Notes under the pieces: generated by a model
Database searches by the model: none
The model's input: the letters and a program-made list of their open reading frames with translations, nothing else
Told to the model about the DNA's origin: nothing
Source of the DNA: Macrolepiota albuminosa
Taxonomy: Eukaryota > Basidiomycota > Agaricomycetes > Agaricales > Agaricaceae
Assembly (NCBI GenBank): GCA_027475525.1
Contig: JAMWFC010000032.1
Coordinates: 62,001-126,000 of the forward strand
Length of the DNA: 64,000 nucleotides
Reading direction: 5' to 3'
Translations under genes and position numbers: made by a program
In this document: positions 32,005 to 45,384 of the stretch, one piece after another
How positions within the stretch are numbered: position 1 is the first letter of the stretch
Layout: every line of letters begins with the position of its first letter

Positions 32005-35000
32005 ATGGCACCCATCATGTCTTCCTCCTCAGCATCCCATACAGATGCATCCAATCCCTCTGTTCTGGAGTGCGTCATCCATCACCGTTGGGAATTCACA
32101 AAGTACAAACGTGCTGATGGTAACTTCACACAATGGACTGATGCCCTCAAGGATGCGCTTATCCTCAATGGCCTCTATGCATATGTTTTCGACACTATTT
32201 CACCTCGTCCCAATGCTGAAGTTGAGCTGTGAGCTCACGTGAATTGGGGGCTTAACGATCGCCTCGCCATCACATTCATTAAGTCTGCCCTCGATGACAG
32301 TGAGCACCGTGATCTTGTAATGGACAAAGGGGCGGAGAAATGTTTTGAGGACCTCAAGACGCGCGCTCAGCGCGAGGGACCCATTAAACAGATTGCCCTC
32401 TTACAAGAGGCCCTATCCACGTATTGCTCTCTCTCGGAACCTCTACCAATCACAGCTGGACGCATAGCGGACATTGTAAAGCGTGTCTTTGACATTGGGC
32501 AGGTTGACAAGGACCTCTTCACATGCATTGCGCTCCTAAACAGCTTGAATGACTCTTCCTTTGAAGCGCTGCAGAACTCAGTATCTACCCTCATAAGCAA
32601 CAGCACGTGGGACCAACCCTGTGACCCCATGGCCATCCATCTCCTCATGGAGAACACTCAGAACATTATCAATGCGAAGGCAAAGTCGAATCACGCCACG
32701 GCCTTGAGCGCAAGGGGGGGGGGTAGGTCTCGTGACACCGATTTACAAGGACACAATCACGGTCCTGGCGCCACATGTTGCGAAAACTGCCTCATGCTCA
32801 AGCGACCTTGTAGAGGGCATACAAAACAATTCTGTGTGCAGAAAGGGGGAGGAATGGCCAGGAAATCCATTGCTGATGCCCAGGCAGCTCAGGCAGCACA
32901 TAAATCATCAAGGTCAAAAGCCAAGAACTCATCCGACACACCTGCTGCCAATGAGAAATCTTTTGTAGCTGTCACTGGGCTTGACGGAAAAATGTGGTAT
33001 GTTGATTCGGCACAGCTGGGTCAGCTCCCAGCCCCCTCGAGCACACCTCCATTCGCAGGCGTTGCATCCATTATCCCCGAAGCAGGTCAGCACACCACAG
33101 AAATCTGGGAGCATGCAGGTTTCACGGCCCATACCGAGGACGATCAAACCAGTGTAAATTGGGATCAGCATGCTAAGACAGTCACTGAATGCATAATGGC
33201 CGCAGACATCAGCCCGATCCATCAGAGAAAGCGCAACCCAATCAAAGACGAAAGGAACATTCCCTTCCTAGTCGATTCTGGTGCCACAGTCCACATATCC
33301 CCATGCCGGGATGACTTCCAGACCCTCAGGCCCACAGCACCTCACATCGTAAAAGGCCTCGGAGGGTCCTCTGTGACTGCCATAGGCGTAGGAACAATCC
33401 GCCTACACATTGCAAAAGGCGCAGACATCCTCTTAGAAGATGCTCTCTACATCCCAAATGCTACCGTCCGCCTCATGTCTGTAAGCTCACTTGCAGCTCA
33501 TTCCAACCTTGACTCAGTGTTTAACCACGAATCCGTAAGAATTATTGACCGATCTACCCATGCCCTTGTAGCACAAGGCCCACTCATCCCGAATCAACGA
33601 CTCTATTCTCTTAAACTTGACAACGCACTCACTGAACATCATGCTTATGTATCCCAACATGCCCCTGATTTGGAAACTTGGCATTGCCATCTCGGGCATG
33701 CAAATTTCCAAACTGTCATAGATATGGCTAGAGCTGGAATCATTCCAGGTACGCCCTCTATCTCTACTTCCAAACCCACCAAATGTGACTCTTGATTCCT
33801 CAGAAAACAGACCTGAAATGCAGTCCCTAAGGTGTGAGAGGAGGGGCAGAAAGCAAAGCGTAGATTAGAGATTGTCTGGGTAGACCTCACTGGCCCACAA
33901 GCTATTGTATCACATAATGGCTATTCATACATAATGAACCTAGTCGATGATTTTTCTAGTGAACATTGGTCTATTCTCTTAAAACGCAAGGGAGATGCGA
34001 TGGCTCACCTCAAAGCTTGGCAAATTGCAAGGGAGAATGAGGTTCAAGAAAAACTTGGAGTCTACCAAACTGGGCACGACGGAGAACTCACTGGACATGA
34101 GATGGATGCCTGGCTACTATCCCAGGGTTCAGAACAACAATTTGGAGCACCATACACATCCGTGCACATTGGGCAGGTAGAGAAAATGCACCGAACACTT
34201 ATGGGGAAGGCCAGAGCAATGCGCATCGCAGCGGCATGCCCACCAAACATGTGGGACGAGTTTTATCTCACCGCTTCACATCTTCACAAACGTACACTAT
34301 CAAAATCACTGAGCGGACTTACACCTCACAAGGCTTGGACTGGATGGAGACCAGACTATTCCTACATGAAGGAAATCGGTTGCAAGGCATTCATATTAAT
34401 ACTTGCGTTGCACAATCCAAAGGTATTTGCTCAATCAATTGAATGTATTCTTATCGGATATGGCGCTAGCTCCAAGACCTACAGATGCTATGAACGCAAA
34501 ACTGGAAGGATCTATGAGACGTATCACGTAAAGTTCTGTGAGAGTCATGAGGAACGCTATCAACCATCGCGACCCATCCAGAACAACCTCCCACAGATTG
34601 AGGAAACGCCCACCAGCATCACCAATGAGAGACCTCAACCAATTGACCTAGGATGACAAATTAGACTCACTACAACAAAACGTGATTCCTCTACCAGATC
34701 CCGACACTCTCAAAGCACCGAACCCTGAACCAGAGCCCCCTCAGCTACGTCGATCCACTAGAAATCGTGTTCCCACAGCTTGTGCAGATCCAGACAGCAC
34801 ACCATCCCGAGTGCAAGAAGCAGTAGAAAGGTCCATCAAGTCAGGTGAACAAATACGAGCAGCTAGAGCAAATCGGAGAAATGCTGGACATGATGACATG
34901 ATGGACCCACCACTTGATCAGGGACTGAATGCAGTGGATCCAGGGGCTGAGGAACCGAATCTCGACCTGGCCCTACCGGATCTGGCAAACATCGCCGTGA

Positions 35001-36655
35001 TCGATGACCTCGAACATTTACTTATTGCAGTGGAGGGGTTAGGTGTAGATGTGGCCACTCCAGGAGCAACCGACGAGCCTAGAACGTGGCAAGAGGCAAA
35101 ACTCTCGGGTGACTCAGAGAGATGGGAGACTGCATACCGTGAGGAGCTCGGATCTCTGAAGGAGATGGGCATCTATAGACTCATCCCGCAAAGCAAGGTA
35201 CCCGCCAGGCAAAAGGTGAGATTGGGTCGACCAGTGTTCAAAATCGAAAGGGATGAAAATGGGAAGGCGGTCAGATTCAAAGTGAGGTTAGTGTTCAGAG
35301 GGTATGAACAGATCCAAGGATGAGATTACTCGAAACCAACCTCACCGACTGCACGCATGGAATCCTGGTGCATTCTACTGCACCTGGCAGCAGCAAAGGG
35401 GTGGGACGCAACTCAAATAGATGTTAAGACAGCGTTCCTATAGGGCATTCTACCGGAGGATGAAGTTCAATACATGAAACAGCCGGAAGGATTTGAGGAG
35501 GAAGGAAAGGAGGACTGGGTCTGGATGCTGATGAGAGGTCTATATGGGATGAAACAGGCAGGACGAATATGGAACAAAACTGTCAACGAGAAGATGTTGT
35601 CTTGGGGGTTCACGTGCTTACAATGCGAGTCCTGCATTTATTATCGTAAAACTAACCAAGGGACAGTCATTGCAGCCCTTCATGTTGATGATTTTCTCTC
35701 TATTGCGAGTAGTAAGAGTGAAAACGACAGTTTCAAAGACCAAATGCGACAAGTCTGGACCATATCCGATCTGGGAACACCTCGATTCATTGTTGGCATC
35801 ACTGTCGAATGGGACCGCCCTAACCACACAGTCAAATTATCTCAGACAGCTCTCATCGACAAAATAATTGCCCAGTTTGGCCAGAAAGCCGCTATTCCTC
35901 TATCGCTGCCAATGGATCCCAATACTAGGCTCTGATGCATTGACAGGGCAACCCTGCCTGCCGAGGAACAACGCGCCCTGGAGCGGACCCCATACAGACA
36001 GCTTGTGGGGTGTCTCCTCTACCTCGCCATATCCACACGTCCCGACATCGCGTTCGGTGTCCAGCAGCTCACTCAATACCTTGACTCTTACGCCACTCCA
36101 CACTGGAACGCGGCCATACGCCTTGTTTGTTATCTGAAGGGCACTCATCACCTACAGCTCTGATTAGGAGGAAAGGAGGAGATTGGAAAGCTCATTGGGT
36201 TCACAGATTCAGACTGGGCAAGCTGTCCAGATACGCGACGAAGTGTCGGAGGATATACATGGAGTCTTGGCTCAGGAGCGATATTATGGGCCGTTAGAAA
36301 ACAATGCACTGTAGCAGCATCCTCATGCGAAGCCGAGTACATGGCAGCCTTCGAATGCGCACAGGAATGCATTTGGCTTCATACTCTACTTAGAGACATT
36401 GGACACGACATCGGACTCACTCTGACACCCATCTTCTGCGACAACAACTCAGCCATCGCATTATTGGAGGACCCGCTACTACACACTAGAGTGAAACACA
36501 TGGACATCAAATATCATTTCCTCCGAGAACAAGTACAGTCCAGCGAGCTCGTCCTCCACCGCGTCCCCTCCAAAGAAAATACAGCCGATATCTTTACAAA
36601 GGCCCTCTCAACGTCTGCATTCCAATTCCTCCGTCAACAACTCAGGCTCGAATAG
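32005..36655 (+). pseudogene. Copia gag-pol, interrupted by stops
   Basis: Frame 1 from 32005 to 34656: gag (RWEFTKYKRADGNFTQW), a Cys/His-rich segment (CCENCLMLKRPCRGH), protease (FLVDSGATVHIS), the pre-integrase HHCC start (WHCHLGHANF), then integrase (VWVDLTGPQ; GQVEKMHRTLMGKARAM). Stops: TGA at 32230, then TGA at 33793, 33814 and 33835 within the zinc-binding part. The second integrase Asp is not in its usual TD-GGE context (TGHDGE). Pol resumes in frame 2 at 34682 with reverse transcriptase (QIDVKTAFL; ALHVDDFLSI) broken by TGA at 35321 and TAG near 35441, and RNase H (FTDSDWASC; SCEAEYMAA; FCDNNSAI) after TGAs at 35933 and near 36161. All stops can arise by C-to-T or G-to-A change. Confidence 0.9.
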
Positions 36656-36680
36656 GATCCCATGCGAGGAGGAGTATATG

Positions 36681-36693
36681 TGGTGAGGAGGAG
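36681..36693 (+). promoter_or_regulatory. Polypurine tract of the Copia element
   Basis: tggtgaggaggag directly before the 3' LTR; the plus-strand primer site. Confidence 0.75.
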
Positions 36694-37038
36694 TGTTGGA
36701 AATACACAATAAAGGCCACCACACATACTTAGATAACCGGCCACCCTCCAAACTGTCACACTTATCACACATGCTTTGTCCAGCCACCTTGGCCAAAGAG
36801 CATTGTTTGAGAAACATGTATATAAGGATAGTTGTATTTGGACAGTACCCTCAGTCGATTATAGAAGAGACTGAGGGTGAGTACTTACACTAACTAACCG
36901 ATTACCTACAAACTCACTGTACACTTAGATTAACTTCTACGCTAATCTTAGGTACAGTGCAATAGAGTCGATTATAGAAGAGACTGAGGATTAACTTCTA
37001 CGCTAATCTTAGGTGCATACTCAGCTTGATTTCTAACA
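36694..37038 (+). repeat. 3' LTR of the Copia element
   Basis: 345 bp, 335 identical to the 5' LTR. The ten differences are all transitions, four of them at CpG in one of the two LTRs. Confidence 0.95.
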
Positions 37039-37043
37039 TATAT

Positions 37044-37350
37044 AAGCTGGAATTTGCCTTTCTGACTTCCAAAGTCCGGAGTTTTCCTGCCTTGTTTGTA
37101 CAGTTGTTTATTTAGGCAATTTTTAAGTTTTTAAGGTTTTGTTGTACTGTACAGTTGTTTCCCCATGCTTCAGAGGCCCCAGAAGCATCCAACCTCACAT
37201 AGGGAATCTCTAAACTTGTTCTCTTTGGATCTCCCTCTGCAAGGTGAGTAGTTATCATGATATTGTCAGTATATATTCTAATACACTTTGGATCTCCCTC
37301 TTCCAGTTGTGTGATTGAGCCATAGCCTCCAGAGGGTGCCCTTACAACTT
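37044..37350 (+). repeat. Interspersed repeat X, copy 1, second part
   Basis: Reverse complement of 39233-39515. It includes two copies of tttggatctccctct about 61 bp apart (37226 and 37287), with gtgagtag...ttgtcag between them that could be a short intron. Past 37290 the frame GSPSSSCVIEP resembles the minus-strand ORF at 38911-39315. Confidence 0.75.
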
Positions 37351-39232
37351 GCTTGTAAAATGCAGCCTTTTACTTTATTCCCTGCTCTGCTTACTGTCAA
37401 TATTATTAAGCAGCCTTAAGTCACAAGGACTGTGAGAAGGTCCATCTATAGGCACTGACTGACCAGCACTCTCCAGTTTGCTAAAGTATTCTAGCAAGAG
37501 TCTGATCATTGATCAATGTGGGCCCTGAGATACCCTTGAATGTGTGGTTAATATACCATATCATACATTGTTGTGAGTGCTTATTAAAGTGACTTTGAAG
37601 TGTTAGATTTAAAATTCAAAAATCAAGTCAGTATTAGTCTAGCTAATATGTAATATTAATGTCAGAGTATTGTATCATTCCCAGATTATCTACTTATATA
37701 TATAGGTGGTTTGCCATCTATCTGATGGAGAATTGCAAATGTGTATCTGTTATTAAGAAGGGTCATGCATAAAAAGTTTATGTTGTGATTAGACATGCAA
37801 AGATACAAGGCCATTGCAAGTATTAAAGAGAGCAGACCTCTTTGTCTAAGCTTTGACCATCTGTCAGGTTCTGCTGGTCTGGGAGCCTTCCAAATCAAGC
37901 AATGCTTTATAAGGCAGACTTGATCTACATGTACTTGGAGTGTCTGAAGCTTGAGGTCATGTTTTGAGGCTCAAGATGTAAAATGGAACAAGTCTGGAAG
38001 GATGCCTCCTATGATACTATGTAGTGGTATCTACTCTTTTGCCCAATTTGCTTTAGCTAAGCATGAAAGTTAAAACAACCAACACACAACAGACCTAGAG
38101 CATAGTAGCCCTCCTGGGCTCAAGAGCTACTAGACTGTTTGTGGACTCTAGCTACATGAAGTGCCACCAGCTCACCATCTGGCCTCTCCTCTCCCTAATT
38201 ATTGTATACAATATTGATAGCACCTCCAATGAAGCAGGCTCCATCTACTCTGTGGTAGATCTAGTTCTGTGCTACAAGTGTTCTGGAAGCACAATCTAGA
38301 GATCAACTGGGCCAAGAAAAAGAGAAGCATGAGCTAGTATTATATAACTGGTGATTACTAGCTAGAACTGTTTTGTGTGGATCACACAGTACTAAATCAG
38401 ATTGCAGTATTGGATTTGATTAGTAGCTAGAGTGAATACAAGAAGTTGCTTATGTAATACTCTACAAGCTAGCAATAATGTTGGTGACACTCCATTATAT
38501 ACTCCCTAATGAGACCAAGTACTTGATCTAATCAAAGGATAGGCATCAATAATGTGCAGAGAATACAAGGTACAGGAGCATGGTGGTGCTCTAATCAGGG
38601 CAGTAGTAGAACCTAAAAAGAGGTCAGTATTTGCATGTCAGTAATTGACATGGTTAGCATCATAGTGAGGTCACTCATGACTTAAAGTAGTGTGTAGTCA
38701 TGCATGAATAGAGTAGATATCAAAAGTAATATAAAATTAGTGAAAAATATCAGAATTATATATATGCACATAACTGCAATAGTGTGTTAGCATCAATATT
38801 TTGAGTGACAACTTGTTATTTATATAAGATAATGGGTCCATGACCCTTGCTATGATGCTCCTGTGACCTCACCTATCTCTGTTACCATTGCCTCTTCTTC
38901 TGATGCAACATTAATCACAGGAGGGAGAGGCAGTGATCCCATCCTCAGATAGGGTTGATAGTCCTTTGACAGCAGGCAAATCTATCAATGTAGGCTCTGT
39001 TAGTACAATGTTAATTGCTGAAGCAGCAGTTGACAGCATACCATGTACCAACATTTGTTTCCAGAGATTGATCCAGTTCAGGTCGATGCCAATGTTATAA
39101 TAGAGGCTCTTGGTCTTAGGATCCTGAGAGAGCATACTCTCCTCATCATGTTGAACATCAGACAGTAGTAATTGTCTTCTGTTATTTCCTGCCATCCATC
39201 CAACTGAGGGACTATAGGAGGAGTCTGTAAGG
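37351..39232. other. AT-rich, CpG-poor DNA between inverted X copies
   Basis: No intact gene. The minus-strand ORF at 38911-39315 (134 codons, GSPSASCVTEPQPLEVTLTDSS then LDLNWINLWKQMLVHGML-type sequence) continues from the X repeat inward and may be a relic of the gene that X belongs to; I do not recognise it. The rest has many stops in all frames. Confidence 0.45.
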
Positions 39233-39666
39233 GTGACCTCTAGAGGCTGTGGCTCAGTCACACAGCTGGCAGAGGGAGATCCAAAGTGTATTAGAATATA
39301 TACTGACAATATCATGATAACTACTCACCTGGCAGAGGGAGATCCAAAGAGAACAAGTCTAGGGATTCCCTATGCCAGGTTGGATGCTTCTGGGGCCTCT
39401 GAAGCATGGGAAACAACTGTACAGTACAACAAAACCTTAAAAACTCAAAAATTGCCTACATAAACAATTGCACAAATAAGGGGCAAACTCTGGCAAACTC
39501 TGGCTTATGTAAGTGGTCTGGAAGCGGTGCTGAAAGGCCCACACTTGTCTGAATGGTAGCCAAAGATCCAGAGCACCTCAAAAGCTGAGAATAATACTAA
39601 CAGATAGTGTTGAAAGAATAGAAACAGTAAAATGAGATAATGTCAGAGGAAATAAAAGAATGAATG
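39233..39666 (-). repeat. Interspersed repeat X, copy 2 (inverted), first part
   Basis: Reverse-complement match to 37044-37350 and 31340-31478. It is interrupted at 39667 by the split-repeat retroelement and resumes at 45750. Confidence 0.8.
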
Positions 39667-39905
39667 ATTTTGTGTAGTTCTAAAAGTGAACCAACAAATA
39701 TGAGATTAATTTTGTTGAAACACAATAGTTATAATCATCCCTAAGCATGGTGTCTGCTAGATGGGCAAGAGTCCCAAAATATGTAGAAGTACACCAAAAT
39801 AGGGGTACCTACAAATAGGGGTAAGGACTGGGAAATGTCACAAGTTAGACAAAACATCTGACCCCTAATGTGCAGATAAAATACTCAGATTTGACCAGAT
39901 CAAAG
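39667..39905 (-). repeat. Split direct repeat B2
   Basis: Matches B1 (40090-40295): shared landmarks are agttcta-aagt, acacaatagttataatcat, taagcatggtgtctgctaga and agacaaaacatctgacccc. Confidence 0.85.
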
Positions 39906-39954
39906 CTAAATAATTATGGAGTAAGAATCATAAAGAAGGAGAGGGTGGATGGGC

Positions 39955-40089
39955 AACAAAATTGTAACTAAAATATGCAAAGTGAGGACTTCCAGATAGT
40001 GGATAGGATTCATAAGCTTAATGGTCACACTAGGTCACACATCAAAATATGCCCCTCCTGCATGCAGTGCCTGCCTTTGAAAGGGCACT
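39955..40089 (-). repeat. Split direct repeat A2
   Basis: Matches A1 (45605-45749): gaggacttcca, gtcacactaggtcac, atcaaaatatgcccctcctg and catgcagtgcctgccttt. It abuts B1 at 40089/40090. Confidence 0.87.
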
Positions 40090-40295
40090 ATTTCATGCAG
40101 TTCTAGAAGTAACTCCAACTTAACTTAGTAACAAACAAATATGAGATTAATTCTGTCAAAACACAATAGTTATAATCATTCCTAAGCATGGTGTCTGCTA
40201 GATGGGTGAGAGTCCCAAAATATATAGGAGTACACCAAAATAGGGGTAAGGACTAGGAAACATCACGAGTCAGACAAAACATCTGACCCCACCCT
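40090..40295 (-). repeat. Split direct repeat B1
   Basis: Partner of B2; begins attcatgcagttctag-like sequence right after A2 and ends near aacatctgaccccaccc. Confidence 0.85.
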
Positions 40296-40389
40296 GAGAG
40301 ATAAAGACATCTTAGGAAGTGGATGGTTTCCTGAACCACTGACTGAAGACTATTGCTTATTCAGGTAAGATGTCACTGGTCAAAGCAAC

Positions 40390-41183
40390 TTGATATACAT
40401 CAGAGCAATCAATTTGAGATTTTGCCAATATCTGAGAAAAGCATTTGACGTCCACTGTCTCAGTGCTTTAACAATGTTGGGTGGAAGATCTTTTAATAGA
40501 AGAGCAGTAGTTCTGCTGATGCAAAAACTTCTGCTATTCTTTCTTGGTCAAATTTTGACATACCAAATGATACTGGAACTAGGTCTCTGTTCCTACCATG
40601 CACAAAGACTTCTGGTCTGAAGGGAGAAACAGTGCTCATTGCTCAGCAATTAAATAATTGCAATCTAATTGCTGCACTCGCCAACTATTCACATGTCAAC
40701 AAAGTCTTGATTACAAATCCTATTTGTTGTTACAAGAATAAGTCTGGGTTACCTATTGCTCTCACATCTTAGAAACTTATGCTCATCATCAATTCTATTC
40801 TGAAATGTAATAATCTCTCCACAATTAGCTGCCACTATTAAAATTGCATTCTCAAAATGGGAGGAACTTCTTCAAACAGATTTGGCCCCACAGTGCTATC
40901 ATGGTGACTGCCCACACACAAGCATGCAAAGATGCGAAGGGTTGAATAAATCAAGATTAAATTTGATGCAGGTCATTATTTTAAGGAAAACAGGTAGTTG
41001 TTCCTTTTGAAATAATTCTGGAGGCCTAAGGTTTTCAACACCATGCACAGTGTGCTTTAGATGAACCAACAAAGGCCACGGCATATTTTGTTGAATGTGC
41101 CACAACTTCAAACCTGACAATTTGTTATCCACAGCGCATCCTGATAGTGAGCCAGCTATGGAAGCCACATATAAACACAACAC
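40390..41183 (-). pseudogene. Tyrosine recombinase relic
   Basis: The minus ORF at 40899-41183 reads CLYVASIAGSLSGCAVDNKLSGLKLWH and continues with WPLLVHLKHTVHGVENLRPP. This matches my recollection of the N-terminal core-binding part of fungal DIRS-type recombinases. The catalytic C-terminal half should lie at 40390-40890 but is broken by stops. It follows the RNase H relic, as expected. Confidence 0.6.
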
Positions 41184-42012
41184 ATCTACAGAAGCAGGTA
41201 AACGAAGCTCTATGGGAACATTTCTTTGATTGCAGAATTTTTAGAAATGTGTGACAGCTGCTGAATATCTTTTTATTGTAAATGGCATCCACAAATGTGC
41301 AATGACTTGATTAACCAGATCTCTTTCCACTGCTAACAGTATGCTCAGAGTTCCTGAAAAGGCTGCACCTGCATCTTGGGTAAGTTTATCTCTTTTGCTA
41401 ACTGAAAAAGGCAATGTCAAAGCATGAGAAATGGCATGGCTTGAGTGCACCTGTGATACACTATGAAAGCATTGAGCATTTGATGAACCCATAAGAAACA
41501 AACTAAGCTCCTTGTGTAAGGATGAAAGCAATAATCACCAGAGGTATTTTGATGCCTTTTGTGGATGAGAGATTGTACCAAGTATGCTTAATGACAAATG
41601 ACAAGGCCAGAACAATGACCTGCTTTGTTCAGACAATATGAGACCTGCCAAAAAGGGTAAACTTTGAAAACTTAATAAAAGGAAATCACCTTCCATTACA
41701 ATTGCACTACAAGGCCTTATAAAGAGATTATTATACAGGGCCCAGACAAAGTTTGATCTAAAATAAATAACAGTATTATACTTAAAACTGCAGATGATGA
41801 TGCTCAACAGCATGAAGAACAAAAGAAGTTAAATAGGAAGAGATTTGAGGAAGAAAAGGAAAGAGTAGCTTTTGAGCAGGAAAACCACCTCATGAGGGTC
41901 CATCTGCTCTATTTTCTTTTGACAATACCCAAACTGTAGAGACCCAGAGACTATTTGATTGAAATACATCCACAATTTGGCAAAGAATAGCATTTTGTTG
42001 TGAGCCACGAGA

Positions 42013-42303
42013 TCAACCTGCAGAGAGTGCCCCCACCACTCCTGAATTATCTAACTTCAATATGATGTGGCAATTTGAGAAACCTGCTAATATCAAAGCA
42101 TGTACTGACAAGTCAACTGCCACCATTTTAGCCCAGTTGATATCATGACCTTTACTTTTCCATCCTTTGCACAATTGCCAAGCTAACCATTTGTCACCAA
42201 CTACCAATCTAATGCCCCATGAAATAGAAGTATTGACAAAGACCTCTAACTCAAGAGGATTGGGTGGGCACAAGACTTTGGAACCACACCAACTGTATTT
42301 CAA
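42013..42303 (-). pseudogene. RNase H-like relic of the DIRS-type element
   Basis: A 96-codon piece: LELEVFVNTSISWGIRLVVGDKWLAW, then WAKMVAVDLSVHALILAGFSNCHIILKLDNSGVVGA. In RNase H of these elements the first strand carries an Asp; here the matching position reads FVNTS, a G-to-A type change, while the LDNSG Asp is kept. It lies between the reverse-transcriptase relic and the recombinase relic. Confidence 0.65.
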
Positions 42304-42699
42304 TATTGACTGCCACCAGAATATATCTTCTCAGACAAACTCATTTGGAGTGAGACATATGAAATTATTTTGAACATGAGCAAACCATGCCTGCAAGGCA
42401 AATAAAGATGGAAGATGAGATCAGCCCACTGACAAGACAAGACACACATAGTTGAGAGTGCCTATGAGGGATTCTGTCATCTTTAGCATTACTTTTGAAT
42501 ACCTATTCTATTCCTCCAGTTTTGCAAAATACTTATGACATTTATTATCAGGCAATTGCACTATTTTTGATATTAAGCACTATAAAAATCCAATATATGT
42601 GAATGAGTTAGAAAAAGGGCAATGTTTCTTTAGGGACCATGGCCAACCTAGGTCATTTGCAACTGACTAGATCAGCAATTTGTCATAGGAGTAAGCATA

Positions 42700-43100
42700 A
42701 GAAGGCAACAACAATAGTGGATATCACAAGAAGATGAAATTGTTTATCTATTTCAGAATGTTGTCAGCACCATGATGACAAAATATACACACTACAGCAT
42801 CTGCAACATGTTCAAATATACCAGGAGCAGATGATGCTTCAAAGTCTAGGCAAAAAGCATAATGTACAATGCCATCTATTACCATTGCAAGTTTTGGCCA
42901 GTCTTGTAGGCACATTGAAATATTTCAGAATGCTGACTCAACATTAAAAATAGCAACCTGAGTCCCAGGAGCTGCATTTGCCACCAAGAGCCAACACGCT
43001 GAAAAGGTGCTCCAATCACAGGAACAATCATCTGAGTCTATATATGAGTTTATTGACAACAAATTGGGGTCATGCTAAGGATACAAAAGGTCAAGTGTGA
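42700..43100 (-). pseudogene. Reverse transcriptase relic of the DIRS-type element
   Basis: The minus strand can be read as WLLVANAAPGTQVAIFNVESAF, stop, NISMCLQDWPKLAMVIDGIVHYAFCLDFEASSAPGIF. FNVESAF corresponds to motif A of the reverse transcriptase, where the catalytic residue should be Asp; it reads Asn. The next part fits motif B (ASSAPGIF). Many stops separate the blocks. Together with RNase H and recombinase pieces this fixes the type of element. Confidence 0.65.
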
Positions 43101-43309
43101 TTCAAAGTTTGCCCCCTGAGCTGGAGGGAGACCCTGCCTAGAGCCACTTCTGCAGAATATTTTGAAACAACAAAAGAGTGAGCTTCAGAAAACTAGAAAT
43201 GATTAAGAGGAGAAAAAGTTTTGTTAAGCAAAAAAGAACCAATATCAATATCAAAACCTGTGTGAAGGCCTTTTGGAACCTCCACAAAAAGATCTAGCAC
43301 ACCAGCCTC

Positions 43310-45384
43310 CTATAAAGAAACTTCCCAATAGTCAGCTTTCAAAGGTGTAGACACCAGAAAAAGGGACTCAAGCAGAACATGTCTGTGCTCTATGAGTTGA
43401 AGCTCCATATAAGGCACAACCATAGGAATGCAGGCACTTTGTTCCTCTATCACAGGAAGAAGAGGTGCTATTGAATGTGAAGCAAATGGAAGTACCACTA
43501 GGAGTGCACTATGATCTATTTTCTTTATGGAGAAATCAAGAGGCTGACCAGCATGAGGAGAGTTTGTGATCAAGAGATCTGCATGCCATGCATTTGAAAT
43601 AATTGGGAGCAGACCCAGCATAGAATGTGGATTTAGAAGGAAGTAACTTGGACTGTGCCAGAAAAGACTCCATCTCTGCTAAATATAGGTCCAACATTTT
43701 AACATGTTGTGCATGCTGACTAGCGACACATGCCTGCCAGATATCAATCTGGAATGTGTCTATATGAAAGAAGTGGGATTCATAGAGAAACAAGGCCTAT
43801 AAACACTGATTATAGTCCATAATTATATTAAATTCAATGTGTGCATTGGGTCAAGACTTTTAACTGCTTAAAATGAGCAGCAAAAGAGTCTGCAATTGCA
43901 TTAGCAACCCGACCTCCTGAACCTGCATCAGAATTAGCTCTCAAATAAATATGCATAGCATTGATGAAGTTATCAGATGCAGCCAACCAATCATCAAAGC
44001 TGAGCTTTGACTCTTTAGAAGTATCAAAGAAGGTGTTGGGCAGGCAAAGTTTTCCATTTGCAATCACAAAGCAAGACTCAGGTAGGGATGGCTCTTGAAT
44101 TGCATGCTGACATGCCTCATCCATCAGAAGATCAAGAGGTATGTATTCCAACATACCCTGTTCCAATGGCTAAACAACTTTATAACAGTAATCTGCCCAT
44201 CTCCAGAGGTGCTCCATGCAGAACATGTGACAAATCTAAGGTAGGTGAACTATGATGAACATGGGGGACAGATGACTCCAGTAGAATCCCTGGAGGGCAA
44301 TGAGTCATGTGTGCAGACTCTCGGGTTGAGAAAGGAGTGTTTAATGCCACATTTGGTTAATTAGGGCCATTACTGCCCACAGTTATGACAGGAAAAGGGC
44401 CTGCCAAGTCCCCTTAAATATGGGCAGCTGGCAAGAAGTTTGCATTAGGAAAAGCAGAAAATACTGAGACTGCATCTAATGCAATACCCCTTGCAGGGTG
44501 CCTGATGCACAGTGTTACCAACTCAATCATGCACAGCATATATATGCTTCAACAGATCTGGACAACCATAATAGGTTAGTCACCAAGAAATGTAATTTAG
44601 TTAAAGGAGTGTTTGAGTGTCAAAGGAGCAAATTTGTGGCTAAGAAGCAAAATCACAGTTATACAATGTCATTCACCACACAAAATGTATAAACAGACAT
44701 GAACAGTGCATTACTAACAGATAGTTGCATACAACGCCAATATACATGCACAAAGCACTGATATACATGCACACTGTGCCAATATATATGTGCACTGCAC
44801 TCCCAAAGCATATACAAGAAAACTGTGCCAGTAAAAGGGCACATAAAGTCACAGAAAGTGCAATGCTTCACACATCAAAACTTATGAACAATATAGGAAC
44901 AAAATCAAGGGAAACCCACTACTGTAATTGAGTTCCAGGCTGTGTGCCTGGAAAAGCTGCAATAGAATAGAATCAATCAATGTAATGACACATTCCTCAT
45001 CACTATGGATACTCGGCTGTTGAGTACCAGGTGATTCTCTGCAATACAGGTTATCCTGAGAGACTTTTGATAGATTTTCATTCTTGATAGGCATTGAAGG
45101 AGCCTGACTGAAACAAGGTGCAGGGCCTAAAGTATGAAAATGGCTGCTGTCTGAAAATATGGGCATAGAAGAATGCATATATGCATCTGCCATGGCTGCA
45201 GTGATTGGCACATCTGTGGGAGGGTCAAGAGCTCAACTATCCAACACTCTTGATTTTTCAAAAGGTGAAGTGATAGACGTAATAAAATCATCATTATTAG
45301 AAATAGAAGAAATAGACCTGTCCCTCTGGAGACCCAGATTTGAACCAGACATCTCCCCAAGGTCCTCTGTAGATGGAGCATCTG
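43310..45384 (-). pseudogene. Gag-like region of the DIRS-type element, decayed
   Basis: Open pieces at 44882-45211, 43834-44166, 43536-43793 and 43310-43621. The second reads SFDDWLAASDNFINAMHIYLRANSD, and the third ends in FKCMACRSLDHKLSSCW, a likely degenerate zinc knuckle. This fits a capsid-like region followed by a nucleic-acid-binding end. Between the pieces, frames shift and stops are frequent. Tandem catata/tgca-rich sequence at 44745-44815 is a local simple repeat. Confidence 0.5.

Larger units (their letters stand above)
31474..37043 (+). mobile_element. Copia-type LTR retrotransposon, complete but defective
   Basis: 345-bp LTRs at 31479-31823 and 36694-37038, both TG...CA, with a 5-bp target duplication TATAT (31474-31478 and 37039-37043). 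Order gag, protease, integrase, reverse transcriptase, RNase H marks Ty1/Copia. It is inserted in repeat X, whose inverted copy at 39.2-45.8 kb gives the uninterrupted sequence. The LTRs differ at 10 of 345 positions, all transitions. Many in-frame stops make it non-autonomous. Confidence 0.95.
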
